Assembly: GCF_900107685.1 (NCBI RefSeq)
Contig: NZ_FNRQ01000015.1
Span: 11,452-44,575, forward strand
From: Paraburkholderia sartisoli
GTDB taxonomy: Bacteria > Pseudomonadota > Gammaproteobacteria > Burkholderiales > Burkholderiaceae
Length of the DNA stretch: 33,124 bases
Direction of reading: 5' to 3'
The position numbers and the translations under genes are program-made. The notes below the pieces were generated by a model. That model was not told the origin of the DNA. It was given only the letters and a program-made list of their open reading frames with translations, and did no database searches. Of the stretch, positions 6,476 through 13,855 are shown in pieces (the first letter of the stretch is position 1; each line of letters begins with the position of its first letter).

Positions 6476-6934
6476 ATGGCCGTCGTCCGCGAATGCACGT
6501 TCGATGAACTCGCCAGTGCGGCGGGCTTCGACGCGCTCTGTGCGGAATACGCAGCAGAGTCGGGGCGCATGGCCGAGTTCGGCCCGCCGAAGGTTGACGT
6601 GGACGCATACCGGGCGATGGAAGCCGCAGGCATGGCGCACTGCATCGGTGTCTGGTGCGACGATGAACTGACCGGCTTCGGCGTTGTGACGCTCTCGGTC
6701 CTGCCGCATTACACGAAGCTGATCGGTTGTCTCATTTCGTTCTTTGTCGCTGAGCGTGCCCGCAATGGCAGCGCAGGCACGCAGATCCGCAAACTTGCCG
6801 AGGACATCGCGAAAGAGCGTGGCGCACTCGGCATGATGATCAGCGCACCAAGCGAAAGCCGGCTCGATGTGATCCTGCCGCGCAGCGGATATCGCGCAAC
6901 GAATCGCCTGTACTTCAAGGGCTTCGGTCAATGA
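6476..6934 (+). CDS. GNAT-family N-acetyltransferase
   Basis: The 152-residue protein starts behind AAGGA. The acetyl-CoA pyrophosphate-binding signature is recognisable as FFVAERARNGSAG (89-101), following a hydrophobic strand. The closing segment GYRATNRLYFK (138-148) is typical of the GNAT fold end. It lies between terminase and portal genes and overlaps the next gene as ATGA, so it is co-translated with head genes. The substrate is unknown. Virion-operon GNATs occur in several podoviruses and might modify a structural or host protein (inference). Confidence 0.8.
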   Translation: MAVVRECTFDELASAAGFDALCAEYAAESGRMAEFGPPKVDVDAYRAMEAAGMAHCIGVWCDDELTGFGVVTLSVLPHYTKLIGCLISFFVAERARNGSAGTQIRKLAEDIAKERGALGMMISAPSESRLDVILPRSGYRATNRLYFKGFGQ

Positions 6935-7386
6935 ACGCGGTCGCCGAACGCTCACCCGCGCTTGTCGCGCCCGACGCGCAGACCCTTAGCCGGTTGCGCG
7001 ATCTGGATGCAGCAATGCTCGCGCTGCCGCAGACCGAGATTGCCATCGATCACCTGATCCACGGTGGCATGTACGCGCGTACAGCGCACGTTCCAGCCGA
7101 CCAGCTGGTATCGGGCGCGCTGCTGCACCGCGCAACAGTGCTCGTGATTTCCGGCGACGTGACGGTTTTCACGGGCACCGATGCGGTACGGCTCACCGGC
7201 TTTCACATCCTCCCCGGCAGCGCCGGGCGCAAGCAGCTATTTCGCACGCACACCGAAACGCACATGACGATGGTGCTGCGCAGCGACGCGCAATCGGTTG
7301 ACGAAGCCGAACACGAATTCACCAGCGAACCGGAACTGCTCATGAAGTCAGCCGGCAGTGTCACGATCACAGGGGAAAAAGCATGA
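6931..7386 (+). CDS. Cupin-like protein of the head operon
   Basis: The 151-residue product overlaps both neighbours by four bases (ATGA). The central region resembles a small double-stranded beta-helix: HLIHGGMYART, then ALLHRATVLVISGDVTVFTG, GFHILPGSAGRKQLFRTH and THMTMVLRSD. It lacks a clean HxH...E metal site, so an enzymatic cupin is uncertain. C-terminal EFTSEPELLM is reminiscent of other phage proteins in this position. Function is unknown. Coupling to the GNAT and portal genes suggests a role in virion assembly. Confidence 0.55.
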   Translation: MNAVAERSPALVAPDAQTLSRLRDLDAAMLALPQTEIAIDHLIHGGMYARTAHVPADQLVSGALLHRATVLVISGDVTVFTGTDAVRLTGFHILPGSAGRKQLFRTHTETHMTMVLRSDAQSVDEAEHEFTSEPELLMKSAGSVTITGEKA

Positions 7387-7703
7387 GCGGAGTTATCGCC
7401 GGTATCGGCGTCGGCATTAGCGCTGCTGCGGCCATCGCGTCGCACGTGCAGGCCAACCAGCAGGCCGCTGACACACGCGGGCACGCCGGTGATGCAGCCA
7501 ACGCAGCCAAAGCCGCAGGCACCGCACAGAAAGCCACGGCGGCCGATACGTCAGCGCTCAACCCCGGCGGCACGCCCGCTGCGGCTGGCGTCAACAGCGG
7601 CCCGGCATCCACACTGCTCACCGGCTCGGGCGGCGTCGCGAACGCCGCACTGAATCTCGGCGGTGGCGCGGGGCTGGGCGGTAACACTCTGCTCGGCTCG
7701 TAA
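7383..7703 (+). CDS. Small Ala/Gly-rich virion-operon protein
   Basis: The 106-residue protein begins with a glycine/alanine-rich hydrophobic segment (VIAGIGVGISAAAAIASHV, about residues 4-22). A Gln/Ala stretch follows (QANQQAADTRG), then a low-complexity tail ending in GGGAGLGGNTLLGS. It overlaps the genes on both sides (ATGA and TAATG). The composition resembles the internal virion protein encoded at 16381-17010 and may indicate a membrane-active or head-internal peptide. No domain is recognised. Confidence 0.6.
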   Translation: MSGVIAGIGVGISAAAAIASHVQANQQAADTRGHAGDAANAAKAAGTAQKATAADTSALNPGGTPAAAGVNSGPASTLLTGSGGVANAALNLGGGAGLGGNTLLGS

Positions 7704-9529
7704 TGGCGACGCTGCTCACGAACGACCAGACCGCGCTGCCGGACGCGTCCACCGACAAGCCAAGCCAGTCGGGCGGGAATGCGAAGCCGGTCAAGACGCG
7801 TAAGGAACTGATTCTGCAGCGCTGGTACGCGCTGAAGAACGAACGGTCATCGTGGATCCGCGAATATAAGGACATCAGCAATGTCCTGCTGCCGCGCGCC
7901 GGCCGGTTCTTCGTCGAAGACCGGAACCGCGGCAACCGGCGTAACCAGAACATCTTCGACAGCACGGCCACGAAATCGCTGCGCGTGCTTGGCGCCGGAC
8001 TGATGGCCGGTGCGACATCGCCCGCCCGCCCGTGGATCGCGCTCAAGACGCCGTATGACGATCTGAACAAGAAGCACTCGGTCAAGACCTGGTGCGCCGA
8101 CGTCACGAAGCTGATTCTCGACATCTTCAACCGGTCGAACGTGTACCGGTCACTGCATTCGATGTACGAGGAAATCGGCGCGTTCGGTACGTCGGTGTCG
8201 ATCATCATGACCGACTATCAGGACGTGATCCGCATGTACCCGCTGACGGCCGGCGAGTACTGCATCTCGACCAGTGACCGCGGCGAAGTCGACACGCTCT
8301 ATCGCGAATTCCAGAAGACCGTCGCCCAGCTCGTGAAGCAGTTCGGCTACGCGAACGTGAGCGACAACACACGGAGCATGTACGACACCGGCAATCTGGA
8401 CGTGTGGCGCACGGTGATCCACTGCATCGAGCCGAACGAAGACCGCGACCCCTCGAAGTCCGACGCGCGCAACATGGCGTGGACGTCGACGTATCTTGAG
8501 ATCGGCGGCTCGTCGGACTCGCAACAGTCATCGAACATGGGTACGACGGGCGGCGACAACGCGCTGCTGTCCGTATCGGGCTTCAAGAAATTCCGCGTGG
8601 TGGCTCCCCGCTGGTCGACCTACGGCGGCGACATCTACGGCAACGGGCCGGCAATGGACGCGCTGGGCGACATCCGCCAGCTTCAGCACGAGCAGCTTCG
8701 CAAGGGTCAGGCAATCGACTACATGACGAAGCCGCCCCTGCAGATGCCGACGTCGCTGAAGAACCACGATATCGACACGTTGCCGGGCGGCGCGTCGTAC
8801 GTGGATTCGGCAACCCCGAACGGTGGCATCCGTACGCTGTTCGACGTCAATCTGCGACTCGACTACCTGCTGAGCGACATCGAAGACGTGCGTTCGCGCA
8901 TCAAGAGCGCGTTCTACGAAGACCTGTTCCTCATGCTCGCGAACAACACGAACGCGAACATGACGGCGACGGAAGTCGCGGAACTGCACGAAGAAAAGAT
9001 GCTGATGCTCGGTCCGGTGATCGAGCGCCTGCACGATGAACTGCTCAAGCCGCTCGTTGACGCGGCCTTCGACATCATCGTCGAAGCGGGTCTGCTACCG
9101 CCGCCCCCACCGGAACTGGCCGGCGTCTCGCTGCAGGTCGAGTTTGTCTCGATCCTCGCGCAGGCACAGAAGCAGATCGGCACCAACTCGATCGACAAAC
9201 TGACGATGGCGCTTGGCGCTGTCGTCACGATGCAGATCAACGCGCAGCAGCCTGTGACCGTGCTCGACAACTTCGATCCCGACGGCTGGTACGAGCAGTA
9301 CACCGACGCACTCGGCACCGATCCGGGACTCGATGTCGACCCCGATCAGCGCGACGCAGCACGTGCAGCGCGCGCCAAGGCTGCGCAACAGGCACAACAG
9401 CAGGCCGCGATGCAGCAGGCCGCAGAGACAGCGAAGACGGCCGCGCAGGCACCGACTCAAGGCGGCGCAAGCAATGTGCTGTCCGACACCATGAGCAACC
9501 TCACCGGATATACAGGCGGTCCGCAATGA
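7703..9529 (+). CDS. Portal (T7-type head-to-tail connector)
   Basis: The 608-residue protein matches the head-to-tail connecting protein family of podoviruses. Its hallmarks appear early: ERSSWIREYKDISNVLLP (about 47-64), then a segment containing NIFDSTATKSLRVLGAGLMAG and TSPARPWIAL. A Gln/Ala-rich C-terminal tail (AKAAQQAQQQAAMQQAA) ends the protein. T7 gp8 is 536 residues, so this one is slightly longer. Twelve copies form the DNA channel and attach the tail. The start codon overlaps the preceding stop as TAATG. Confidence 0.93.
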   Translation: MATLLTNDQTALPDASTDKPSQSGGNAKPVKTRKELILQRWYALKNERSSWIREYKDISNVLLPRAGRFFVEDRNRGNRRNQNIFDSTATKSLRVLGAGLMAGATSPARPWIALKTPYDDLNKKHSVKTWCADVTKLILDIFNRSNVYRSLHSMYEEIGAFGTSVSIIMTDYQDVIRMYPLTAGEYCISTSDRGEVDTLYREFQKTVAQLVKQFGYANVSDNTRSMYDTGNLDVWRTVIHCIEPNEDRDPSKSDARNMAWTSTYLEIGGSSDSQQSSNMGTTGGDNALLSVSGFKKFRVVAPRWSTYGGDIYGNGPAMDALGDIRQLQHEQLRKGQAIDYMTKPPLQMPTSLKNHDIDTLPGGASYVDSATPNGGIRTLFDVNLRLDYLLSDIEDVRSRIKSAFYEDLFLMLANNTNANMTATEVAELHEEKMLMLGPVIERLHDELLKPLVDAAFDIIVEAGLLPPPPPELAGVSLQVEFVSILAQAQKQIGTNSIDKLTMALGAVVTMQINAQQPVTVLDNFDPDGWYEQYTDALGTDPGLDVDPDQRDAARAARAKAAQQAQQQAAMQQAAETAKTAAQAPTQGGASNVLSDTMSNLTGYTGGPQ

Positions 9530-9858
9530 TCTCGATGAAACTCACGCCGGCTGAAGCCAAGGCCGAAACGATGCTCGGCGATGACGAGGAAGACGGCGGC
9601 CCGCAATACCCGTACGGCCTGACGATCTGCCTCGATGACGACCTGTTCGCCAAGCTCGGTCTCGATCCGGCAAACCTGCCGAAGGTCGGCGCGGTGTTCT
9701 ACATCGAGGCGAAGGCCGAAGTGTGCAGCACCAGCCAGTACGCCAACCAGAACGACACCGACACCAGCATCTCGCTGCAGATCACGGACATGTCGCTGTC
9801 TACCACCGACGATGACGCGGGTAAGCCCGACATCGCCAATCGTCTCTACGGTAGCTGA
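9526..9858 (+). CDS. Hypothetical protein downstream of portal, 110 aa
   Basis: The gene overlaps the portal stop as ATGA, with AGGCGG upstream. The protein is acidic (DDEEDGGPQYPYG), then appears beta-rich (LTICLDDDLFAKLGLDPANLPKVG and VFYIEAKAEV), with SISLQITDMSL near the end. Many podovirus and siphovirus head operons encode similar short beta-barrel-like proteins, but I cannot assign a function. The third CGTAACCATACC element follows its stop by one base. Confidence 0.65.
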   Translation: MISMKLTPAEAKAETMLGDDEEDGGPQYPYGLTICLDDDLFAKLGLDPANLPKVGAVFYIEAKAEVCSTSQYANQNDTDTSISLQITDMSLSTTDDDAGKPDIANRLYGS

Positions 9859-9859
9859 C

Positions 9860-9871
9860 CGTAACCATACC
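9860..9871 (+). repeat. CGTAACCATACC element, copy 3
   Basis: An exact copy in the 42-base gap after the TGA at 9856-9858, ending 29 bases before the next ATG (9901). That start has no clear Shine-Dalgarno. The spacing to the start codon is almost the same as for copy 1 (28 bases). Confidence 0.75.
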
Positions 9872-9900
9872 TCGAATACGCGCCCCTATATTCCGCACAC

Positions 9901-10248
9901 ATGAGCAGCGACTTCAACCCGACCGACCTTGCCGCGCTCGACGAACAGCGCGTCGCAGCTAAAGAGCAATCGCGCTTTGAAGCCGTGGTCGAGATGGACG
10001 ATATCCGCTGGCTCATGAGCGGCAAACGTGGCCGTCGATTCGTGTGGCGCCTGCTCGGCGACGCCCGGCTGTACCAGCAGTCGTTCGACGGTAACGCGAA
10101 CTGGTCGATCTTCAACGAAGGCAAACGCAGCATTGCGCTAAAGCTCATGGCACAGATCCATTCGATCGAAGGTGGCCTCGAACTCTACGCGCAGATGGCG
10201 AACGAAGCGCAGGTAAAGGACAAACCAAATGGCTTACCCCACCACTGA
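9901..10248 (+). CDS. Bbp19-like phage protein
   Basis: The 115-residue protein contains RRFVWRLLGDARLYQQSF (about 42-60) followed by NEGKRSIALKLMAQIH. This matches the Bbp19 family first seen in Bordetella phage BPP-1, where the gene also lies just upstream of the scaffold and capsid genes. The precise role is not known to me. The start at 9901 lacks a visible ribosome site, and the gene overlaps the scaffold gene by 20 bases. Its neighbours support a head-assembly role. Confidence 0.78.
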   Translation: MSSDFNPTDLAALDEQRVAAKEQSRFEAVVEMDDIRWLMSGKRGRRFVWRLLGDARLYQQSFDGNANWSIFNEGKRSIALKLMAQIHSIEGGLELYAQMANEAQVKDKPNGLPHH

Positions 10249-10894
10249 TAGCCAGGCGGCACCGGCAGACGCGACCAGCACGGCGGCAAGCCCCGCCGAT
10301 GCATCGCAGAGCCAGGCAGCAACGCCCGATGCCAGCACCGCGCAGGCAGCGAGCACCGAAGCAAAGCCGGTTGAAGGCGACGCTGCGAAGCCAGGCGAAA
10401 AGCCTGCCGACGAAGCAAAGCCCGCTGAAGTCACATACGAATTCAAGCTGCCCGAAGGCGTCGAGTTCAAGGGCGAATTACTGGACGAGCTGAAGACGAC
10501 GGCGAAGGAACTCGGCTTGACGCAGGAGCAGGCACAGCGTGTTGCGGATCTCGGCGCCAAGCAGGCGCAAGGGTTTGCGGCGCAGCTGGTCGCGCAGCAG
10601 AAGACGCTGACCGATGAATGGGCGCAACAGACCACGACGGACAAGGAAATCGGCGGCGACAAGCTGCCGGATAACCTGGGCGTCGCGAAGAAAGCGCTCG
10701 ACTCGTTCGGCACCCCTGCGTTGAAAACGCTGCTGAATCAAAGCGGCCTTGGCAATCACCCGGAAGTCGTCCGGTTCATGGTCAAGGCGGGCAAGGCAAT
10801 CAGTGAAGACGGCCAGCTCGTGACAGGTGCAGCAGCGCAGGCAGACCGCGCCGCCAAGCCGATCGAGAACCGTCTCTATCCGAACCAGAAATAA
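10229..10894 (+). CDS. Scaffold-like protein
   Basis: The 221-residue protein starts behind AAGGA. The first 70 residues are Ala, Pro, Glu and Lys rich and probably disordered. The remainder is a charged helical region (TYEFKLPEGVEFKGELLDEL through QAQRVADLGAKQAQGFAAQL) likely to form coiled coils, ending with PIENRLYPNQK. This composition, and the position directly before the major capsid gene, fit a scaffolding or assembly protein (BPP-1 Bbp18-like position). No protease signature is evident. Confidence 0.8.
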   Translation: MAYPTTDSQAAPADATSTAASPADASQSQAATPDASTAQAASTEAKPVEGDAAKPGEKPADEAKPAEVTYEFKLPEGVEFKGELLDELKTTAKELGLTQEQAQRVADLGAKQAQGFAAQLVAQQKTLTDEWAQQTTTDKEIGGDKLPDNLGVAKKALDSFGTPALKTLLNQSGLGNHPEVVRFMVKAGKAISEDGQLVTGAAAQADRAAKPIENRLYPNQK

Positions 10895-10906
10895 GGGGCG
10901 CACACC

Positions 10907-11926
10907 ATGGCCGTGCTTGGAACCAAGAATCCCACGCTGCTCGACGTAGCGAAATCGCTCGACCCGTACGGCACGACTGCCGACGTGGTCGAACTGCTCA
11001 ACCAGACCAACGAAATCCTGCTGGATGCGACGTGGGCCGAAGGCAACCTGCCGACCGGCCACCGCACCACGGTTCGTACTGGCTTGCCGTCGGTCGTATG
11101 GCGCCGCATGTATGGCGGCGTGCCGGCGAGCAAGTCGACGCGTGCACAGGTCGACGAAGCGTGCGGCATGCTCGAAGCACGTAACGAAATCGACGTGAAG
11201 GCCGCAAACCTGAACGGCAACAGCGCCGCGTTCCGCCTTTCGGAAGCCAACGCGTTCCTCGAAGCGATGAACGAAACGATGGCGCAGACGCTGTTCTACG
11301 GCGACACGACGGTCTTTGCCGAGCGCTTCAACGGTCTCGCCACGCGCTACAGCACGATCTCGGGCGCCCCGAACGGCAACAACATCGTTGATTGTGGCGG
11401 CACGAGTTCGAACAACTGCTCGATCTGGCTCGTGAGCTGGGGCGATCAAACGCTCACCGGCATTTTCCCGAAGGGCACGAAGGCCGGGATCATCCACCAG
11501 GACCTGGGCGAAATCGACGCGTTCGATTCGAACAACAACCGTTTCCGCGCTCTCGCTGACCGCTGGGAATGGAACTGCGGTGTAGCGCTGAAAGACTGGC
11601 GCTATACGGTGCGCGCGGCAAACATCAACGTGGCCGATCTGGTCACGTCGACTGCGCCGACGTTCCCGGGCGTGAACGGTACGTCGCCGGTCAGCCTGCC
11701 GGATCTGCTGATCGAAATGACCGCGCGCCTGCCGCGTCAGGGTGTTGGCCGTCCGGTGTTCTACGTGAACCGCACCGTGGGCAAGATGCTGCGCCGGCAA
11801 GCGATGAACAAGTCGCAGAACGCACTGAGCATCGAAGTCGCTCAAGGCCAGATCACGACGATGTTCCTCGGCATTCCGATCCGCATCTGCGATCAGTTGC
11901 TGTCGACTGAAGCCCGCGTCGTCTAA
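10907..11926 (+). CDS. Major capsid protein (BPP-1 Bbp17-like)
   Basis: The 339-residue protein follows the scaffold gene, with AAGGGG upstream of its ATG. It begins AVLGTKNPTLLDVAKSLDP and contains RTGLPSVVWRRMYGGVPASK, a region seen in capsid proteins of BPP-1-like phages. DRWEWNCGVALKDWRYTVR and the C-terminal LGIPIRICDQLL are further conserved features. BPP-1 capsid has an HK97-type fold with altered topology, and the same fold is inferred here from synteny (Bbp19-, scaffold-, capsid- and cement-like genes in order). A hairpin (11942-11963) follows the stop and may shape downstream mRNA levels. Confidence 0.88.
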   Translation: MAVLGTKNPTLLDVAKSLDPYGTTADVVELLNQTNEILLDATWAEGNLPTGHRTTVRTGLPSVVWRRMYGGVPASKSTRAQVDEACGMLEARNEIDVKAANLNGNSAAFRLSEANAFLEAMNETMAQTLFYGDTTVFAERFNGLATRYSTISGAPNGNNIVDCGGTSSNNCSIWLVSWGDQTLTGIFPKGTKAGIIHQDLGEIDAFDSNNNRFRALADRWEWNCGVALKDWRYTVRAANINVADLVTSTAPTFPGVNGTSPVSLPDLLIEMTARLPRQGVGRPVFYVNRTVGKMLRRQAMNKSQNALSIEVAQGQITTMFLGIPIRICDQLLSTEARVV

Positions 11927-11941
11927 GCGAAGCGCAAAGGT

Positions 11942-11963
11942 GCAGGCCGTCTCGGCGGCTTGC
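11942..11963 (+). terminator. Hairpin after capsid gene (attenuator or partial terminator)
   Basis: GCAGGCCG (11942-11949) pairs with CGGCTTGC (11956-11963), with one G-T wobble and a TCTCGG loop. Only a short TCTTAAA follows rather than a full T run. It probably reduces or processes the capsid transcript rather than ending it. Confidence 0.4.
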
Positions 11964-11989
11964 TCTTAAACGAAACAGGAGTAAGCACC

Positions 11990-12445
11990 ATGATTATGGA
12001 TCAACAATCCCTGTTCTCGGATGCGCAGGCCGTCACGGTCACCGCGAATTCGAGCAACGTCATCGACACCTTGCCGGGCGGTCAGAACACCAAAGCCGGC
12101 ATTGGCGACGGTCAGGATATCCGCCTGTTCGCGCAGGTCAATACGACCTTCACGGCTGGGGGCGGCGCCACGATGGTGATCGCGCTCGTGTCCGCTGACG
12201 ATGCCGCGCTGACGACCAACGTCATCACGCACTTCGCAACAGCCGCGATCGCCGTCGCCTCGCTCACTGCCAAGTCGCGCCCGGTGCAGCTCGCACTTCC
12301 GTACGGCAAATATCGCCGGTACGTCGGGCTGCAGTACACGGTGGCAACCGGTCCGATGACCGCTGGCGCGATCACCGCGGGCCTGGTCGAAGACCTGCAG
12401 ACGCTCAACGGCACGGTCGATTACGCGAAGGGCTTCACGGCCTAA
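11990..12445 (+). CDS. Capsid cement protein (BPP-1 Bbp16-like)
   Basis: The start at 11990 is chosen because AGGAG lies nine bases upstream, although the frame stays open thirty bases earlier. The 151-residue product begins MIMDQQSLFSDAQAVTVTAN and contains VIDTLPGG, DIRLFAQVNTTFTAGGG and QLALPYGKYRRYVGLQYTVA. This resembles Bbp16, the jelly-roll cement protein of BPP-1, which caps the capsid surface. Its position directly after the capsid gene agrees. Confidence 0.85.
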   Translation: MIMDQQSLFSDAQAVTVTANSSNVIDTLPGGQNTKAGIGDGQDIRLFAQVNTTFTAGGGATMVIALVSADDAALTTNVITHFATAAIAVASLTAKSRPVQLALPYGKYRRYVGLQYTVATGPMTAGAITAGLVEDLQTLNGTVDYAKGFTA

Positions 12446-12452
12446 GCGGATA

Positions 12453-12468
12453 CCGGGCTTCGGCCCGG
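12453..12468 (+). terminator. UUCG-tetraloop hairpin after cement gene
   Basis: CCGGGC (12453-12458) and GCCCGG (12463-12468) form a perfect 6-bp stem around the very stable TTCG tetraloop. No T run follows, so it may stabilise or attenuate the head transcript rather than terminate it. Confidence 0.45.
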
Positions 12469-12496
12469 CTCATTCGATCGAACTGGAGCGTAAGAC

Positions 12497-12721
12497 ATGG
12501 GTATCAAAGTTATCGCAACCGCGCCGGGCTACTACGGTCACTACCGCGAAACGGGCGACGAGTTCGAAATCGCGGACGAGCAGGCGCTTCACCACTCGTG
12601 GATGGAGCGTGCAGACGGCAAGGCGATCAAGCGGCCGAAGGTGGCGCAGCCGCAAGCCACGGGCAACAACCCGGCTGGCGCGTTGCCGCGTAACCCGGAC
12701 ATCGATCCCGACCTGTCGTAA
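12497..12721 (+). CDS. Small conserved phage protein, 74 aa
   Basis: The product begins GIKVIATAPGYYGHYRETGDEF and continues EIADEQALHHSWMER, a pattern seen in small proteins of many phage head operons (roughly V-x-A-x-x-x-G-Y-Y-x-x-x-R-x-x-G-D-x-F, then S-x-x-W-M). The C-terminal third is a Pro/Asn/Arg-rich, probably disordered tail. GGAGCG precedes the ATG. The function is unknown. It sits between the cement and tail genes, so a head-completion role is possible. Confidence 0.7.
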   Translation: MGIKVIATAPGYYGHYRETGDEFEIADEQALHHSWMERADGKAIKRPKVAQPQATGNNPAGALPRNPDIDPDLS

Positions 12722-12746
12722 AGGGCTTGCGCATCGGTGAGTGATT

Positions 12747-12777
12747 ACGGGAGCCCGCGTGGTTCCCGTTTCTATTT
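12747..12777 (+). terminator. Rho-independent terminator between head and tail genes
   Basis: ACGGGAGCC (12747-12755) pairs with GGTTCCCGT (12761-12769) over nine positions, including one G-T wobble. The loop is CGCGT and TTCTATTT follows. It is the clearest plus-strand terminator in the virion operon. No promoter was recognised immediately after it, so partial read-through is likely. Confidence 0.65.
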
Positions 12778-12788
12778 GAGGGGTGTGC

Positions 12789-13190
12789 ATGATGTCTAAC
12801 ACGAACCAGCGCCCGGGCGCGAACCCCGTGAGCCTGACCAACGACCTGTTTGAAGTCCTGCAAGAAGGCTATCGCGTCAACATGACGGGGGCGCAGCTCC
12901 TGGCGGGACTGGGCGCGATTCGCACGACCACCGCCAGCGCCGCAGTCGCGCTCGGTGACGTCACTGTGATCGTCGACGCGACGGGGGGCAACAACACGCA
13001 GACGCTGCCTGCCGCAGCGAGTGCGACCGGGCGCGAGTTCGTCATCAAGAAGAAAGACGCCTCGGCGAACACCGTCACCGTGAAGGGCAACGGCACCGAA
13101 CTTATCGACGGCGCCAACACGAAGGTCATCGCCGCGCAGTACGGCACCGCGCGCGTGAAGTCCGACGGCGTTCAGTACTGGGTGCAGTAA
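12789..13190 (+). CDS. Fibre/spike-like small beta protein, 133 aa
   Basis: GAGGGG stands five bases before the ATG at 12789. A second ATG at 12792 is equally possible. Residues from about 60 onward carry the pattern QTLPAAASATGREFVIKKKD, NTVTVKGNGTELIDG and RVKSDGVQYWVQ. That pattern is common at the C-termini of phage fibres and spikes, where it forms a small trimeric beta domain. The N-terminal part (NPVSLTNDLFEVLQEGYRVNMTG) is not recognised. Its place between head genes and tail tubular A suggests a decoration, head fibre or tail accessory protein. Confidence 0.65.
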   Translation: MMSNTNQRPGANPVSLTNDLFEVLQEGYRVNMTGAQLLAGLGAIRTTTASAAVALGDVTVIVDATGGNNTQTLPAAASATGREFVIKKKDASANTVTVKGNGTELIDGANTKVIAAQYGTARVKSDGVQYWVQ

Positions 13191-13855
13191 TGGCGAGCGA
13201 AGTCGACATCTGCAATCTGGCACTTGCGCACCTGGGCGATCGCGCCACGGTGTCGAGCATCAGCCCTCCCGAAGGCAGCGCGCAGGCCGAGCATTGCGCC
13301 CGGTTCTATCCGATCGCACGTGACATGGTGCTCGAAGCGCATGAATGGGGTTTCGCGACGAAGCGCGCGAATCTCGCGTTGCTCACCGATACGCCGCCGC
13401 CCGGCTTCCAGTTTGTCTATCAGATGCCTGTTGATTGCCGCAACATCATCGACCTGATCGACCCGAACGCGCCGACGTTCTTCCCGATCGACGAACGTTG
13501 TGGGCACTGGCAGGACGATGCGTTCACGATGCCAGCCGTGCCATACGAGCTCGAAGCGCGCGGCGACGGAACCGCCGTCTTTTACACGAACCTTGAAAAC
13601 GCGATTATTCGCTACGTCGCGAGCGTCACCGACACGACCAAGTTTAGCGCACAGGTCGTCGACACGATCGCCTGGCTGCTGGCCGCGTACCTGGCCGGGC
13701 CAGTCATCAAAGGGGACGCTGGCGCCACCATGGCGGGGGCGTGCATGAAGGCGTATCAGATCAGCCTTGCGCAGGCGCGTACCAACGATGCGAACAACCG
13801 GCGCCGCTCTATCTCTCAGTCGCAACGCCCCGCGCCCTGGCTCCAGAACCGATAA
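13190..13855 (+). CDS. Tail tubular protein A-like (gp11-type adaptor)
   Basis: The 221-residue product starts ASEVDICNLALAHLGDRATV and contains ARFYPIARDMVLEAHEWGFA, the two signature segments of the T7 tail tubular protein A family. It ends WLLAAYLAGPVIKG and a basic tail. It forms the dodecameric adaptor between the portal and the nozzle. Starts and stops overlap on both sides (TAATG), so it is tightly coupled to the nozzle gene. Confidence 0.88.
   Translation: MASEVDICNLALAHLGDRATVSSISPPEGSAQAEHCARFYPIARDMVLEAHEWGFATKRANLALLTDTPPPGFQFVYQMPVDCRNIIDLIDPNAPTFFPIDERCGHWQDDAFTMPAVPYELEARGDGTAVFYTNLENAIIRYVASVTDTTKFSAQVVDTIAWLLAAYLAGPVIKGDAGATMAGACMKAYQISLAQARTNDANNRRRSISQSQRPAPWLQNR

Noticed and set aside
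10478..11845. 455-codon antisense frame opposite scaffold and capsid genes
   Set aside because: A shadow of GC-rich codon use. The capsid assignment on the plus strand is supported by synteny.
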